The position numbers and the translations under genes were made by a program. The notes under the pieces are model-generated. The model searched no databases, was not told where the DNA came from, and worked only from the letters and a program-made list of their open reading frames with translations. A DNA stretch of 64,000 nt from Enoplosus armatus (Eukaryota; Chordata; Actinopteri; Centrarchiformes; Enoplosidae). The stretch is from assembly GCF_043641665.1 (NCBI RefSeq), contig NC_092183.1, positions 15,648,501 through 15,712,500 of the forward strand, given 5' to 3'. Shown here one piece after another: positions 1-11,300 of this stretch (position 1 is the stretch's first letter; each line of letters opens with the position of its first letter).

Positions 1-44
1 ATATAACTTAATGTAAAAGATATATGGGACAATCATTGGCTTAC

Positions 45-79
45 CTATTCTGGCACACTTCCAGAAGATTCCTAGAAGC
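45..79 (-). CDS. tmem167a: tmem167a coding exon 3
   Basis: A 35-bp exon on the minus strand, flanked by CTTTTAG and GTAAGC. With one base completing the Gly codon from exon 2 it reads [11 protein letters not shown], a hallmark segment of Kish-A, and ends one base into the next codon. The terminal exon (about 23 residues plus 3' UTR) must lie beyond the left edge. Confidence 0.93.
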
Positions 80-3000
80 CTAAAAGAAAAAAATAATTAT
101 AACAAATTACAAGCAGGAAAGATATTTTGCCACCATTTATTTGCTTTGTAAAAGTGAATTGTCCTTTTACTGCAATAAAAACAAAAAGGCAGAAATTACT
201 CTGTTTTTGTGATATTAAAAGCTGGATGCTGTGTTGATGTGTCAAGATACAGTAACTGCTTGTCAGACCTCTGTCACAGCTTTACAGGACTGTGATCACC
301 TTCCTACAAAACCCAGGCAGCCACCAGATGTCCATTTCCATGTAAGGAGTGTGCAGGGTGGACGAGAGGGAGACAGCAGGCACGTCTTATTATCTCTAGT
401 GACAGCTGAGGCAAATGTGGCATTCCAGGCCTTCACTTTTCTGATGCGTCTGGCCGGTGTCAGGGTGTGTGTGTTTAAAAGCCAACTTTCTTCAGCTTTC
501 AAACTGACCAGCTGGTGTCAGCATCCCATTGTGAAATACTCTTTTATTGGCTTAGAATAGGCCTGGTTTAAAAGTTACATTTTCTGCAATTTATTTATAA
601 ATAAATAAAAAATTTTATAACGTAGGCCTACATGTGTACAAAATACGCATTCTTAGAATTTGCCTGGAGACGATATTCTCCTCAGATTCTTCAGCATTAT
701 TTGCATAATGTGTGGCACCAAACCAACATAAATAACAGCTCATGGCTCAGTCAACAAATCAATCAAGAGGGAAAACTATTAAATCATCCCATCTGCCACT
801 CGCAGTCTCATGTGTTTGTCTGAAGAGGATGTCCCTCCCTGCTCCAATGGTGTGTGTGTGTGTGTGTGTGAGAGAGGAGTGTGTGGCTGTTCCTGGGCTG
901 TGCCAGACGTACAAGAAGTGAATCATGGAGTTTGTACGTCCAACAATAATAATGATCCAGTAATGATGAAAATTTAGGCCTTCTGCTACTTTACTCGCCT
1001 CAATGAGTAGCTTCTTATTAGTTGAAAAAATAAGCAAGTGTCCTTAGTAGCTACAGTGAGTAACAGAGGGATGGATAATTTAATAATGTAGGGCTTATAT
1101 ACGTACACTCCATTATTACATAGAGCAGCTTTATCACAGACCATTTCTTGTTGGCAAATATGAGATTTTCTTCCACAGAAAGAAAACAAACTGCTCTACC
1201 AGAAGTTGAAATACGGAAGTAAATAACTTGGGATCAACTCCAATTTAAATCATCAATTAGAAAAGTTGATGGATGAAAATCATACAAATCATTTGTGTGT
1301 CTGCTGACAGCAAGCACTGACTGTTCCACTGTTCTTCATTATAACTGCTTCTATGTATGTCTGGACATTTTCTCCTTCTATAGTGGGAATGGTGACAATA
1401 AACTGCCAAAACAAACTCTGACCTTGCAATACTGTGTATACCTTACAGAACCACACACATGCATTTGACATACATTATATGAACAAATACTAATAATGAG
1501 ATAAAGAAATGAAGAGTGAACCAGCTTTTCTAAAAATCATTGTGCTGCTTGGTGGTTCACTTGCATGTTGAAGTGCTGATGAAAGCAACACAGCATGTTG
1601 CTGATGATGAGTGGATATGCAGTTTGATCTGACATTGTGTCCCATTCAAAGAGACAAAGACGGGTATTTGAGGGGCCAATTTATCACTGGAAAGACTTCA
1701 ATGGCAGCTTCATTGTTAAGTATCTTGAATAGTATCTGAACATACCCGGTCTTGTTCTTGTCTAGCAGGCTGGGAGCCATCGCTCTGATGTAGGCACAGG
1801 TACAGATCAGGAGGAGAATCACTGTTAGCAGTGACTGGAAGTTGAAAATGGCTGACTGCAAGATGAAAGAGAATGATATATTTAGTACAAACATGATCTA
1901 GAGCAGCTTACCACCACAGCCATAAGTCAGTGTTTGTGTATTAAAAGCATAACTTTCCAGCTTTTCACCACCTGTGTGTGTCTGCTGATGTTCCTGACAC
2001 GGTAAACAATTACTGACGTATATTATGTCGCAGAACAAAACGCTGAAATCTCCTAAGCTTGTGTCAACTGCAGACAGGTATCTAACCAAAAACCCATTAA
2101 AAAAAAACATTGACTTTGAGACAAGGGAACCGGGAGAGTAAAAATGCTAACTCATTTCTGGGTTTTAGGACTAATTCTTGCAGCACTCTATTAGTGGTTC
2201 AATCGTTTAACAGACCTGAATTTACCTTTTTGGATATTACATATCACTCACAAGGTGATACACATGCAATAATACATAAGACATTATTATGCATTTCAAA
2301 AAAAGAAAAAAAATCAGCAAGGAAATTAAAATGTATCAAGATTTATGTCATTTTTGGTCTTGTCCCTACATGGCACTAATTACACTATTGCCACTGCAAA
2401 AATAAGTATGAGTAAGTAATATATACTTTAACGTTACCATGATCTTATTGTTGACAAATTTAATACATTATCACCATTTTGAAATTTAAATGTAGGTTAT
2501 GTCATTTGTATATACATTTTGTACATTGTGATGTTATATATCGTCTGCCATTATCCATCTTTTGAGTTTTGATAAAAAAGAACAAAACAACTCAAAACAA
2601 ATTGTCTGCTTGTCCTTATGATTGCAGTTAAATGTGGTATTCAGAGAATAATTATATACTAAAGCAAGTTACTTAACTTACAATCTCACTTAGAAAGTTT
2701 TGTTTCAAAGGTTCCCGTTATTGCAAGCTTATACACCACAACCGCATAATGCCAATCCAATATGTAGCTGAACCAAAGACACACACGGATGTATGCTGCC
2801 TGAACTTTAGTGCAGCTACGTGGCACACACCTCAAAACATTGCGATGCACGCATTCATCGTACTCTTCAATTAGTGACACCTTTTATAGCCTTTGTTATC
2901 AAATGGCTCGCGTTGACACATGACTGCAACTTAACCGTTACGTTATAGTATAAATCTACAATATAATGATATTTAAGAACAGAAACATAACGTGATCGCT

Positions 3001-3210
3001 AGTTTGGCTTAACTTTTAGCCGATCTTAGCTAGCCAATGCTAGCTAGGAAGTTTAGCATTTACTATACGTCCTTTATACCAAATGCTAGCATAACGTGTT
3101 GTTACAGTGTATTGCGACACAGATTAGACGTAGAATGTGTGCTGTAGATACTGCTTAAAAGACGCTGTAAAAGAGCAGAAGCATTTGCTTAATAAAAACA
3201 AGCTTACCAT
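45..3210 (-). CDS. tmem167a: Transmembrane protein 167A (Kish-A), spliced, 3' end outside window
   Basis: Three exons on the minus strand join in phase (3208-3210, 1746-1855, 45-79) and encode the first 49 residues of a Kish-A type protein. Recognisable pieces are [20 protein letters not shown], an uncleaved-type hydrophobic N-terminal segment, then [11 protein letters not shown] and [11 protein letters not shown]. The vertebrate family protein is about 72 residues, so roughly the last third, including a second membrane segment, lies in an exon before position 1. Kish proteins are small Golgi membrane proteins linked to early secretory transport; that role is from family knowledge, not visible here. 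The gene is head-to-head with xrcc4, as in human. Both internal exons have AG acceptors and GT donors, and the encoded residues are almost unchanged from mammals, so this is a functional gene rather than a retrocopy. Confidence 0.95.
80..1745 (-). other. tmem167a: tmem167a intron 2
   Basis: An intron of about 1.7 kb. It contains a (TG)10 microsatellite at 851-870 and AT-rich unique sequence. I see no other gene or recognisable element in it. Confidence 0.85.
851..870. repeat. (TG)10 microsatellite
   Basis: Perfect dinucleotide run in tmem167a intron 2, followed by a short AGAGAG. Confidence 0.95.
1746..1855 (-). CDS. tmem167a: tmem167a coding exon 2
   Basis: The minus-strand acceptor is TCTTGCAG before 1855 and the donor GTATG begins at 1745. 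The exon encodes residues 2-38: the hydrophobic segment [12 protein letters not shown] and the conserved loop [11 protein letters not shown]. It ends after two bases of a Gly codon, and the phase matches exon 3. Confidence 0.95.
1856..3207 (-). other. tmem167a: tmem167a intron 1
   Basis: An AT-rich intron of about 1.35 kb between the start-codon exon and the first membrane-segment exon. Nothing else in it is recognisable to me. Confidence 0.8.
3208..3210 (-). CDS. tmem167a: tmem167a coding exon 1 (start codon only)
   Basis: On the minus strand the ATG is followed at once by GTAAGC, a good 5' splice site, so this exon contributes only the initiator methionine. Joined to the TCAGCC at 1855 it gives Met-Ser-Ala-Ile-Phe, the known N-terminus of Kish-A. 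The 5' UTR extends upstream toward about 3250; its start is not defined. Confidence 0.88.
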
Positions 3211-3452
3211 TTTTGTTGTGAGTCAAAGCCACATCACACTTCCTGCTCTCTGGAATTTACGTAACGTAACCAAAGAGGTTTTCGTAACGTAATTACGCAG
3301 TGCGCCGCAAAACCTCGTTTGCTGATTGGCTGAGAACACAAGAGTTGAAGGTTGAAAGTTCTGTCACTGTTAACAGAGACGGCGGCAATGATTTCAGTTT
3401 CATACAAAAATTGCTTCGTTTGGACATCGCAGTAGTTAGCCCATACAATACC
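3211..3452. promoter_or_regulatory. Shared head-to-head promoter of tmem167a and xrcc4
   Basis: Only about 240 bp lie between the tmem167a start codon (minus) and the probable donor of xrcc4 exon 1 (plus, 3453). The interval has more CpG than its flanks. A 10-bp element, CGTAACGTAA, occurs twice (3260-3269 and 3283-3292) and resembles CRE or bZIP half-sites. An inverted CCAAT box (ATTGG) lies at 3325-3329, and no TATA box is obvious. This fits a housekeeping bidirectional promoter. Exact start sites are unknown. Confidence 0.6.
3300..3452 (+). other. xrcc4: Probable non-coding exon 1 of xrcc4
   Basis: A strong donor (ACC then GTAAGTCT) at 3453 lies just downstream of the shared promoter. The first coding exon of xrcc4 begins only three bases before its ATG, so an upstream 5' UTR exon is required. 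The 5' border is a guess, and this assignment rests on the donor motif and the gene order. Confidence 0.45.
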
Positions 3453-6400
3453 GTAAGTCTTTTGAGGAGAATTTATACATTAAGTGTTTTACCCACCAAA
3501 ATTATAATGAATTTAGTTCGACTTCAGAGAAAGCCACTGTAATATTTTAGCACCGCGAATCCAGTGCAGCACATTGAAAACTCCTTGCCGCTTTGCTGTA
3601 AAAGGAGTATTACCTATTCTGCACCGAAAATAATACCATACTTTGTTCCAGCATAGTGCAATCGTAAACATTGAAACGTTAGTAAGCTAGTTAGACAACA
3701 GTTGCACAATCCGGAAGTTGTTAGGCTTTAGGGTATTTTGGGAAAGAGAGGGAAATAAATATCTTTATCATAAAGCAAATATAATGCTGAAAGACTGCTT
3801 GAACAGTCGTTCACCAGAAAATTGACTGATTATGTTGATGGTCACAGCTTCTAAAATGAGTCTGTTTCACAAAAATGTAAGTTGACTTTTAATTGGTGGT
3901 CAGACAGACATTTCAGCATCACTTTGGGCACTGGTAATTTAAGATGGACATTCGTCTTTAAAAAACAAATGAGCACTTAGTAATCCTTAGTTTGAATCCT
4001 ATAGAGAAATTTGACTGTTATTTATAGGTCGATAGACTAATGGACCCTATCCTCTCTTGGTGACGTAAGACAGACATTTTTGTGGTCCATTCTTCTTTCA
4101 GAGTTTTCACAATGAAGTCCCCTCCCTCCAACCAGCCACGGCAGCATCTTGATTGCATTTAAACCATGTTTCATAAATCCCCCCTTGACCCCTCCTTCCC
4201 AGACACTCCTAGAGAGCTCTTCATGTAAGAAGAAATCTGTCAGATTGCAAACCACACATAAATAATGTTTTGCATATTTTACTACAAGAGTGCGGATGAA
4301 AACTTGGTGTAAAAAGAGGCTAAATCTTCGAATGGAGAGTCTGGTTTCAATGAGCAAGAGATGAGCAAGTGTAAGCTTTAAACAGACTCACATTCCTCTT
4401 AATGTAATTTTTATAGATTTTAAGTTTTATAGTTTACAGTGCACTGACCAATTTAGGCTACGCTACAGTACATGCACGTCTGATTACTGCAGTCAAGTCG
4501 AGACTTGATGTAGGCTCAGTATGTGCAATCTTTTACTGGAAGTGATACTTGAAGTACTGCAGTGACAATGGTCACTTGCTTTCTACGCAGTTTTGACCCT
4601 CAATCTTCCCAGTAGATTGGAATGAAGGTTAGGCTAATAACACCAGTGTTGTCTTAACTGAGAATTGCCTTACATTTGCTACTGAGCACAAATTAGATTT
4701 TCAAAGGTGTAACTTATTCCCATGTAGAATATTGTGAAAATGACCTGTTATTGTGCAGCTGAATCCAGGGTTAGCAAGGTGTTGTATACAACATTATAAG
4801 GAAGAGCTGAGGTCAGGAGGACAACCCTTGCAGGCGAGCAATGTATGTTTGTTTAAAAGGATTGCCCTCTTGTTAAAATTAGTCATCTCGTCAGTGATTT
4901 GAAAGTTGTGGTGTGATCGCTGTTCGGCTGTGGCTCCCTCCTGTTTGTTCCAGCAGATTACATTTTCTTTGCAAACAACCAGCGGCACAGTTTCTATTCT
5001 GAAATGTGTTATTGACTGAAGTAATATTTATTCCTTGCGTGATTTCAGTGGAATTTAAATAATGCAAATGTATTATTTATCGCATACACTTTCTAGCATA
5101 CGTTTTCTATGAACAAGGACTCCATTGAATCGGCTTGCAGGACCATATAAGCTAAATTATGCAGTAGCGCTTTCGTTGCTCAGCTTCTGTTCTCACTTGA
5201 TTTGTCACCTGGTGGTTTAAAAGTGTCATCACAGCTAGCAGTAGAGTTGTAATTATTAGTCCAGATTATGTGAAGGCTGTATGTTCACTTGGAGGTTTAG
5301 AGAGACAAATGCATTGTCGTAGGTTATGCTGTTTTGACCACATAATAATATGAATCATAAGACACATTGCCAATGTTTGTTATAGGTGTGAAACTTGTTG
5401 TCAACAATCTCAAATGCTTTTGCTACCTTAAGGTAGAAAGACATTGTTTGATCTATAAGGAGTTCAGAAAAACGTAGTTTCAGCATGTAAGCGAAGGCAC
5501 ATCTTGTCTTACAGCATGTGACGGAGCATGACCCTGACCCATTACCACTACATCACAGTCTCCTCCGCAAGCAGCAAGAATATACGTACTTAAAGTGTCT
5601 GTGGTTAAATTACAGTGTTTTTTCAAACCTGGTCTTTATGTTGAGTCAAGTTATGATGACACTTCACTATTTCTGCCACATGATCATGATATAAGTCATG
5701 ATTGATTTGTTGTAGTACATATTATATTTGCTCACACTGTTTCTATTTGTCAAGTGGCTTAAGATAGCCAATACCTGGAAAGAATATTGAATAAAAGGCT
5801 ATATCACAGTCTGCTGCTGTTTAGGGCACCACAGCTTTAAGCCCTGACTGATCATGATAACAGTGGGCCAGCCAAAGAGTCCTCCTTTTCATCTCAAATC
5901 TTTTGGAGAGTATTGAAGAAAGCATGAGGGGAAAGTCCAGTGAAAGGACAGTGAGAGGACTGGCCTAATTGTCAGGGCCCATTAAAGAGACAGTTAACTG
6001 CCTTGGCTTTTTCTACTCTGTATGAACTCCTCATTTAAGACACAAGATGCGTAATTAGAGGCTCTCTTTGTGACTCATTTGCCTAGTGCTTCCTGCACAC
6101 AGTTATGTCTTGCAGTTTTCATATGCGGCGATGTTAAAGAAATGACAATGAAAAGGTTGAGCAAAAAAATTACAGAGGGAGAAAGAAAAGAGGATGAAGG
6201 CTGTGTGTCAAAGCTGTAGGGCAGCTTCGGTTGATGATTTAAGCATCCCAGCGATTGTGTCTGCTGATCAAGTAACTGAACAGGAAGACTTCGGGATTGA
6301 CTTTGAAGGTTTTGCGCAGCTCTCCATTCCTGACAGACAGTGCTGTTTATTTAATTGGAGTGTCCTTCTGTCATTACCACAGGGTCATCGTCCCTGCACA

Positions 6401-6592
6401 ACAGATGTTACAGTAACTAATGAGTAGCTGGGCTCACTTTATGAGGTTAAAGTTGAACCCTTCAGCTCCCTCATCTTGTTCAGCCCCTTCGCCCAGCCAC
6501 ACCCCTTCTCGAAGCACAAAGGGTCAACTTTAATCTGTTGCGAGGTTCTTTGTGCATCTGCACATATGCATGCACTGGTGTGTGTGTGTGTG

Positions 6593-6649
<57 letters not shown>

Positions 6650-8187
6650 AGAGGGCACAAGTTAATGTCTGTGTCAGATCTCTCCTGTATGTCTCATTTT
6701 GAATAACCTTGACCACCTGCTCTGTCAAGGTATATGGTGGGGGATGCAAAGTAAGAATACAAAAAAAAAACGTGCTGTCACGTCCTAACTTATAGCACAG
6801 TCTTCGAAGGCGCTCATTTTCATTTTTTCAAACATGTCCAGCTTGGCTAACTGCCAATTTAGCTGTCCTTTTCCCTCCATCTCCACACACTTTGCCCTGT
6901 AGTTAAGCAGGGAAGATGTCCAACTCACCTCTCACTTCACGTGGAAGCAGTAATCACATGTTCTGGCCTGGACATCCGTAATCAAGTAAAAGTTTCTCAA
7001 GCCCATTGAGAAGACAAACGATCCAGTAAACCAAAAGGACATTTCAGGAACAATCTCATGGATCATATTGTAATCCTTAGATCAACATCTTTTGTAACTG
7101 ATCGGTTGATCATAGGCTGTTTCTGGCAGGAGACTTAACTTTAACTGCTGCAGTGAGTCAGATAGACAAGACATTAACCTGAGGGCAAGGTGACATTACC
7201 AAACTAGCTTGCTCACTGCTCTCATGGAACAGTGTTGGCAAATAACGATTTAGTTTCACAGTATAAAGTAATTCTAAGAGTGTGGATCCCACAGGTTTTG
7301 CTTTGTTCATTGTGGTCTGGCATGGCCATCGATGAATCAGTTTGAGTGTTAGGCTACAGCTATAAATGATTGACAGTTCTCTCCTTCACTCACATCATTG
7401 CCATCCCTTCCATGTGACTCAATGCATGACTTGCAGGGCTGTCTTTGCTTCCTAGTTTCAAACATCTGGAAATGTCATTTTTCTGTCAAACTATCTGCCA
7501 AAATCTAAATGAGTTTGAGGTGAGAAATAGTCCATGCAGCTGCAGAATCATGATTGATTTCTTATCTAGAGTGTAACATGCAGTTTTAGTGGTTGTTACA
7601 AAGCTTTGTGAGTTTAAAGAGCTTAATAAACCTCAATCCATTCTCGAGTGGATGCTTCCAGACTTAAATCTCATTGTGGAGACTCATGAGATGTAGTTTG
7701 GCTGTGTGAGGTGAGGATATTCAGACTCACTTTCAGAAATATATGCACTGTAGATCTTTAGATAAATGACATGCTGAATAAAATCAGGCAACAACTGGGC
7801 CTTTTTTGGTAATATTCCTCTATTTACCTTATCAGCGTGTAATTACCTTGCTGGTGGTCAGGGAGCCCACACTCCCTCACAAAAACCTGCCAAAACCTGT
7901 TAAACTCCATGTGGTTCCACTGACTCAGAGAGACCCCCATTGCAGACACACACAGGGACGATTATTACCAAATCCAAGTAGTAAAACAATGAGGTACATT
8001 GATGCAACTGGAAGATTAACACAACCTTACAACATCAAAATGGATTGATGGCAGTCTTTGAAGGAGGCCCTAGGACTAAATACTGCGAAATATCCTGAAG
8101 ACAATGCAGTGGGCTTGTTGCTGGAAAAACAATCCACAATGGCACCTTGTTATGAGTTTCTCAATTCCTATCTTTGATTTTCTGCAG
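3453..8187 (+). other. xrcc4: xrcc4 intron 1 (if exon 1 is correct)
   Basis: About 4.7 kb of mostly unique sequence with a long (TG)n microsatellite at 6579-6648. No coding exon or clear transposon is visible to me. Confidence 0.45.
6579..6648. repeat. (TG)n microsatellite
   Basis: About 70 bp of TG with a single CG interruption at about 6599-6600, in xrcc4 intron 1. Confidence 0.95.
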
Positions 8188-8190
8188 GTC

Positions 8191-8329
8191 ATGAGTGGTA
8201 CACTTCGAGAGATCACTGTAAATACTGAGCCAGGCACCCCCTACTTCCTGCGAGTGGACTGGGCCGTAGACCTGGGTGCTGGGTTCACCTTAGCCCTCAC
8301 TGATGGCAACTCAGCATGGATTGGAGAAG
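8191..8329 (+). CDS. xrcc4: xrcc4 coding exon 1 (residues 1-46)
   Basis: The exon starts at 8188 after TTTCTGCAG, and the ATG at 8191 has G at -3. It encodes the first head-domain strands, including the family signature [10 protein letters not shown]. The donor is GTAAAG at 8330, and one base (G) is carried to the next exon. Confidence 0.95.
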
Positions 8330-11300
8330 GTAAAGATTTCAGATGTGCAAACAGCACAAAAAACACATGAAGATTAGGGGACCACTCTAATGATTCACAA
8401 CACAACAGTCACAATTTTACGCTATTGTGTGCTACAAAGACTTCTATCCTTTGACCATTGACTAGACAGGGTTGTCACCAGGTCTGCCATTCATCAGGCT
8501 GTCCAAACTGTGTAGGCACCTGGCTGAACCCCATCTCATAATATTGTAACTGTCGGTCCTTTAACCAGAGGGACAGCAGCGACCTTGTTTCATCGTCCCT
8601 CTTCACTCCTGTGCAGCAGCTTACAGGTGTATAAAGTAGATTAAACTCTACAAGGCTTGTCTTTGTATGTGCATGTCAGTGTTCAGTGTGTGTGTGGGTC
8701 TGTGGTTAAATATGCACATGAGTACATTTTCTCTGGAAGGACACCTGGAACAGCTCCCTAGTTTTCTATTGCTGTCCATCTGCAGAGTTGACAGGCAGAG
8801 ATGGGGTTGTGACAGCTATGTGCGGGCTTCTGGGTCGTCAGTGTTTCTGTGTTTGATGTGTTAATTGGGACCCTCAACCCCGTGTGAGCAGCTGTGCAAC
8901 AGCTGATGACATTCCCCTTGGTTTCTCTGCTTGCTTCCTTTTAAATCCGTCCATGCATTACTACATAATTAATGTTTATAGTTTTGCTCTGCAGTCTGCT
9001 ATCACGTCTCTGCCCTCTGTCCGGTTTCTTTCAACGTACAAATGTACGACTTTAAAATGATGCAAAAATGAGAAAAATGCCTTTGTTGTGTCCAGTTTCA
9101 GAAGATGAGGTGACGAGGGAAGCCAACGATATGGGAGTCAAGAGGGAAAGATATGTTGAGGATCTTCTTCAAGCACTAACAGGAGGTGAAGGAGGAAGAG
9201 GAGGAGGAAGGAGACGGGGTGACGAGGAGGTGCATTCTTTCGATCTCACCCCTGATCACTGTCATCTCTCATATCAGAAGATCTGTAATGACATCTCGGT
9301 AAGCAAAAGTTTTGGTTAGATTTATTTATTTATTATTATTATTGTGAACTCTAAAATAAACTTTAAACGGACACACAAGCAGCAGCTTCAAGGCTGTGTT
9401 CAGTGCTTGCGGCCGAACCACAGTGGTTCGGACCAATCAGCGTCCTGTGAGGAACTACTGGCAGCTACGGGTGTGTTTTAGTACAGTGAGAAGTGGAGGT
9501 TAGTGTAGATGCTACAATAACATCAGTTATATCAGAACTGGAGAGTATTTCTTCATTGAAAGAAGAGCAAAGAACGACACTGAAGGCTTTTTCCGATGGA
9601 AAAGATGTTTTCTCCTACTACATCATATGGTTCGGTGATCTGATTGGTTGAGGTTAGCTCGTGATAGATGGTGATCGACAGATGGTTCACCCAGTCACCT
9701 GCAAAGTATCATTTGAAAGTGCTTGTCCTTTTCCAAGCAGTTTCCAAGGACGACTTCTTCATTAGTTGTCAGATTCACGCAGAGGGCCCTGGCAAAAAAA
9801 TGCAGGGTTGTCTGGAAAAAAAGTTGAACTCGGCTGAACTTTTGCTGCAACGCAACATCTTCCGGCATGTTGTCCAAGCAAATACGTGCAAATGCACATT
9901 TCTGGTAGATTTCTTTGTAATGTGAATTCCATGTGTCTACTGTTTACTTGTTGTTGTGATGACAGATACTCATGAATTTATTTTTCAAGCCAGCCTTTCT
10001 CACCAGTACCAACGAGCCTCCACCAACACTGCCTTTAGTTATTAACTTAGCCTGTCTGTGTTAAACTGCTTACCTCTCCTGGTGACATATGGCACGAGGA
10101 TGGCCTGAACTGCACCTCTGAAACTGCTGGCACTGTGGCTCTGTAGTTGGATGATATTTGCTGGAACTGGTTTTTGGGTGCTTTGCATCATTATTCAGGG
10201 ACACATCATACATGTAGTAATCTAAATCCATCTAAAATAGGTATAGCAAACTCACTAACTGAAGTGGGTATTTTGAAACACAGTTCTTAATTATGTAGAT
10301 CTATCAGTAGTTCATCCTTGAATTCCACAACGTCATGCACTTCCCGCTTGTCACTGTTCCCTGAGGATAAATGTATCTAACGACATACAACTAAATAGAA
10401 AGGAAGTCTTATTTTTTACAGGGGGCTGTTAAAAAGATAAGGTTTATAGGCTCCCCATATTATAGCAGAATTAGAAAGGCTTGCCTTCAGGCCTCTGTGG
10501 AAAATGCCACAGATAGGAATCATTCGGTTTGTTACCAGTTGTCCAATAGCAACAGTATAAGGTAGTTGTCTAATGACCACAGCTCGTAAACGTTTAGGGA
10601 AAAAGGTTTGCTGATGGAAAGCAAGGTAGAGCTAGCTTGTGCTAATGTAAACAATAATTTCCCCACATTAAAGCACATCTCCTTTTTACATTTATGCAAA
10701 AGTCACTTACAAAAACTGACAATGTTCAGACAGAGACATGTATTACATTCTGTGCTAAAGTGATTCTTACAGAGTTCACAGTGAGTGACAGGTTTGATGG
10801 AGTACAGGTCGTGGTGCTTTCAGTGGATTTTGGTGTCATTCTTCCGAACTGTGAGAGGATGCTGTTGCCTCTAGGGAGCGGGTCACTTGGGGTCCTGGGA
10901 CTGCTGTGAAGGTAGAGGAGACCAGAGGGAGAGGCTGGGGGGTTAGGAACACTGTAGAGGCCGTAAAACCCTGATTTATGGACGGGGCCATCCCCATCTA
11001 CCAATGTTTAACAACAGTTTCTTTTCTTTCTCCAACTTCCCCCTGGCTTTCATTGTCTCTATGAGTGCGGGCCATGTATACAAGTGTGCCTATGTGTGTA
11101 TGTGTCCGTGTCCGGACATGTGCAGACATACTGTTGGTTTTAGAAGACTATCCGCCAACGCCTTTGGGTGCCATACTTGACGAAACAGTTATTTCGTAAT
11201 GTGACTTGTCTCAAGTAACTGTATCCAATATTATTTTGATAAATCATGATATCAAGTATAGAAATAATGGATACCATTTTCTTTGTTTTGTTTTTGTGGA

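Noticed and set aside
6439..6749. Open frames with poly(Cys-Val) or poly(Thr-His) translations
   Set aside because: Translations of (TG)n microsatellites. Similar cases at 17431-17655 and 21694-22289 were dropped for the same reason.
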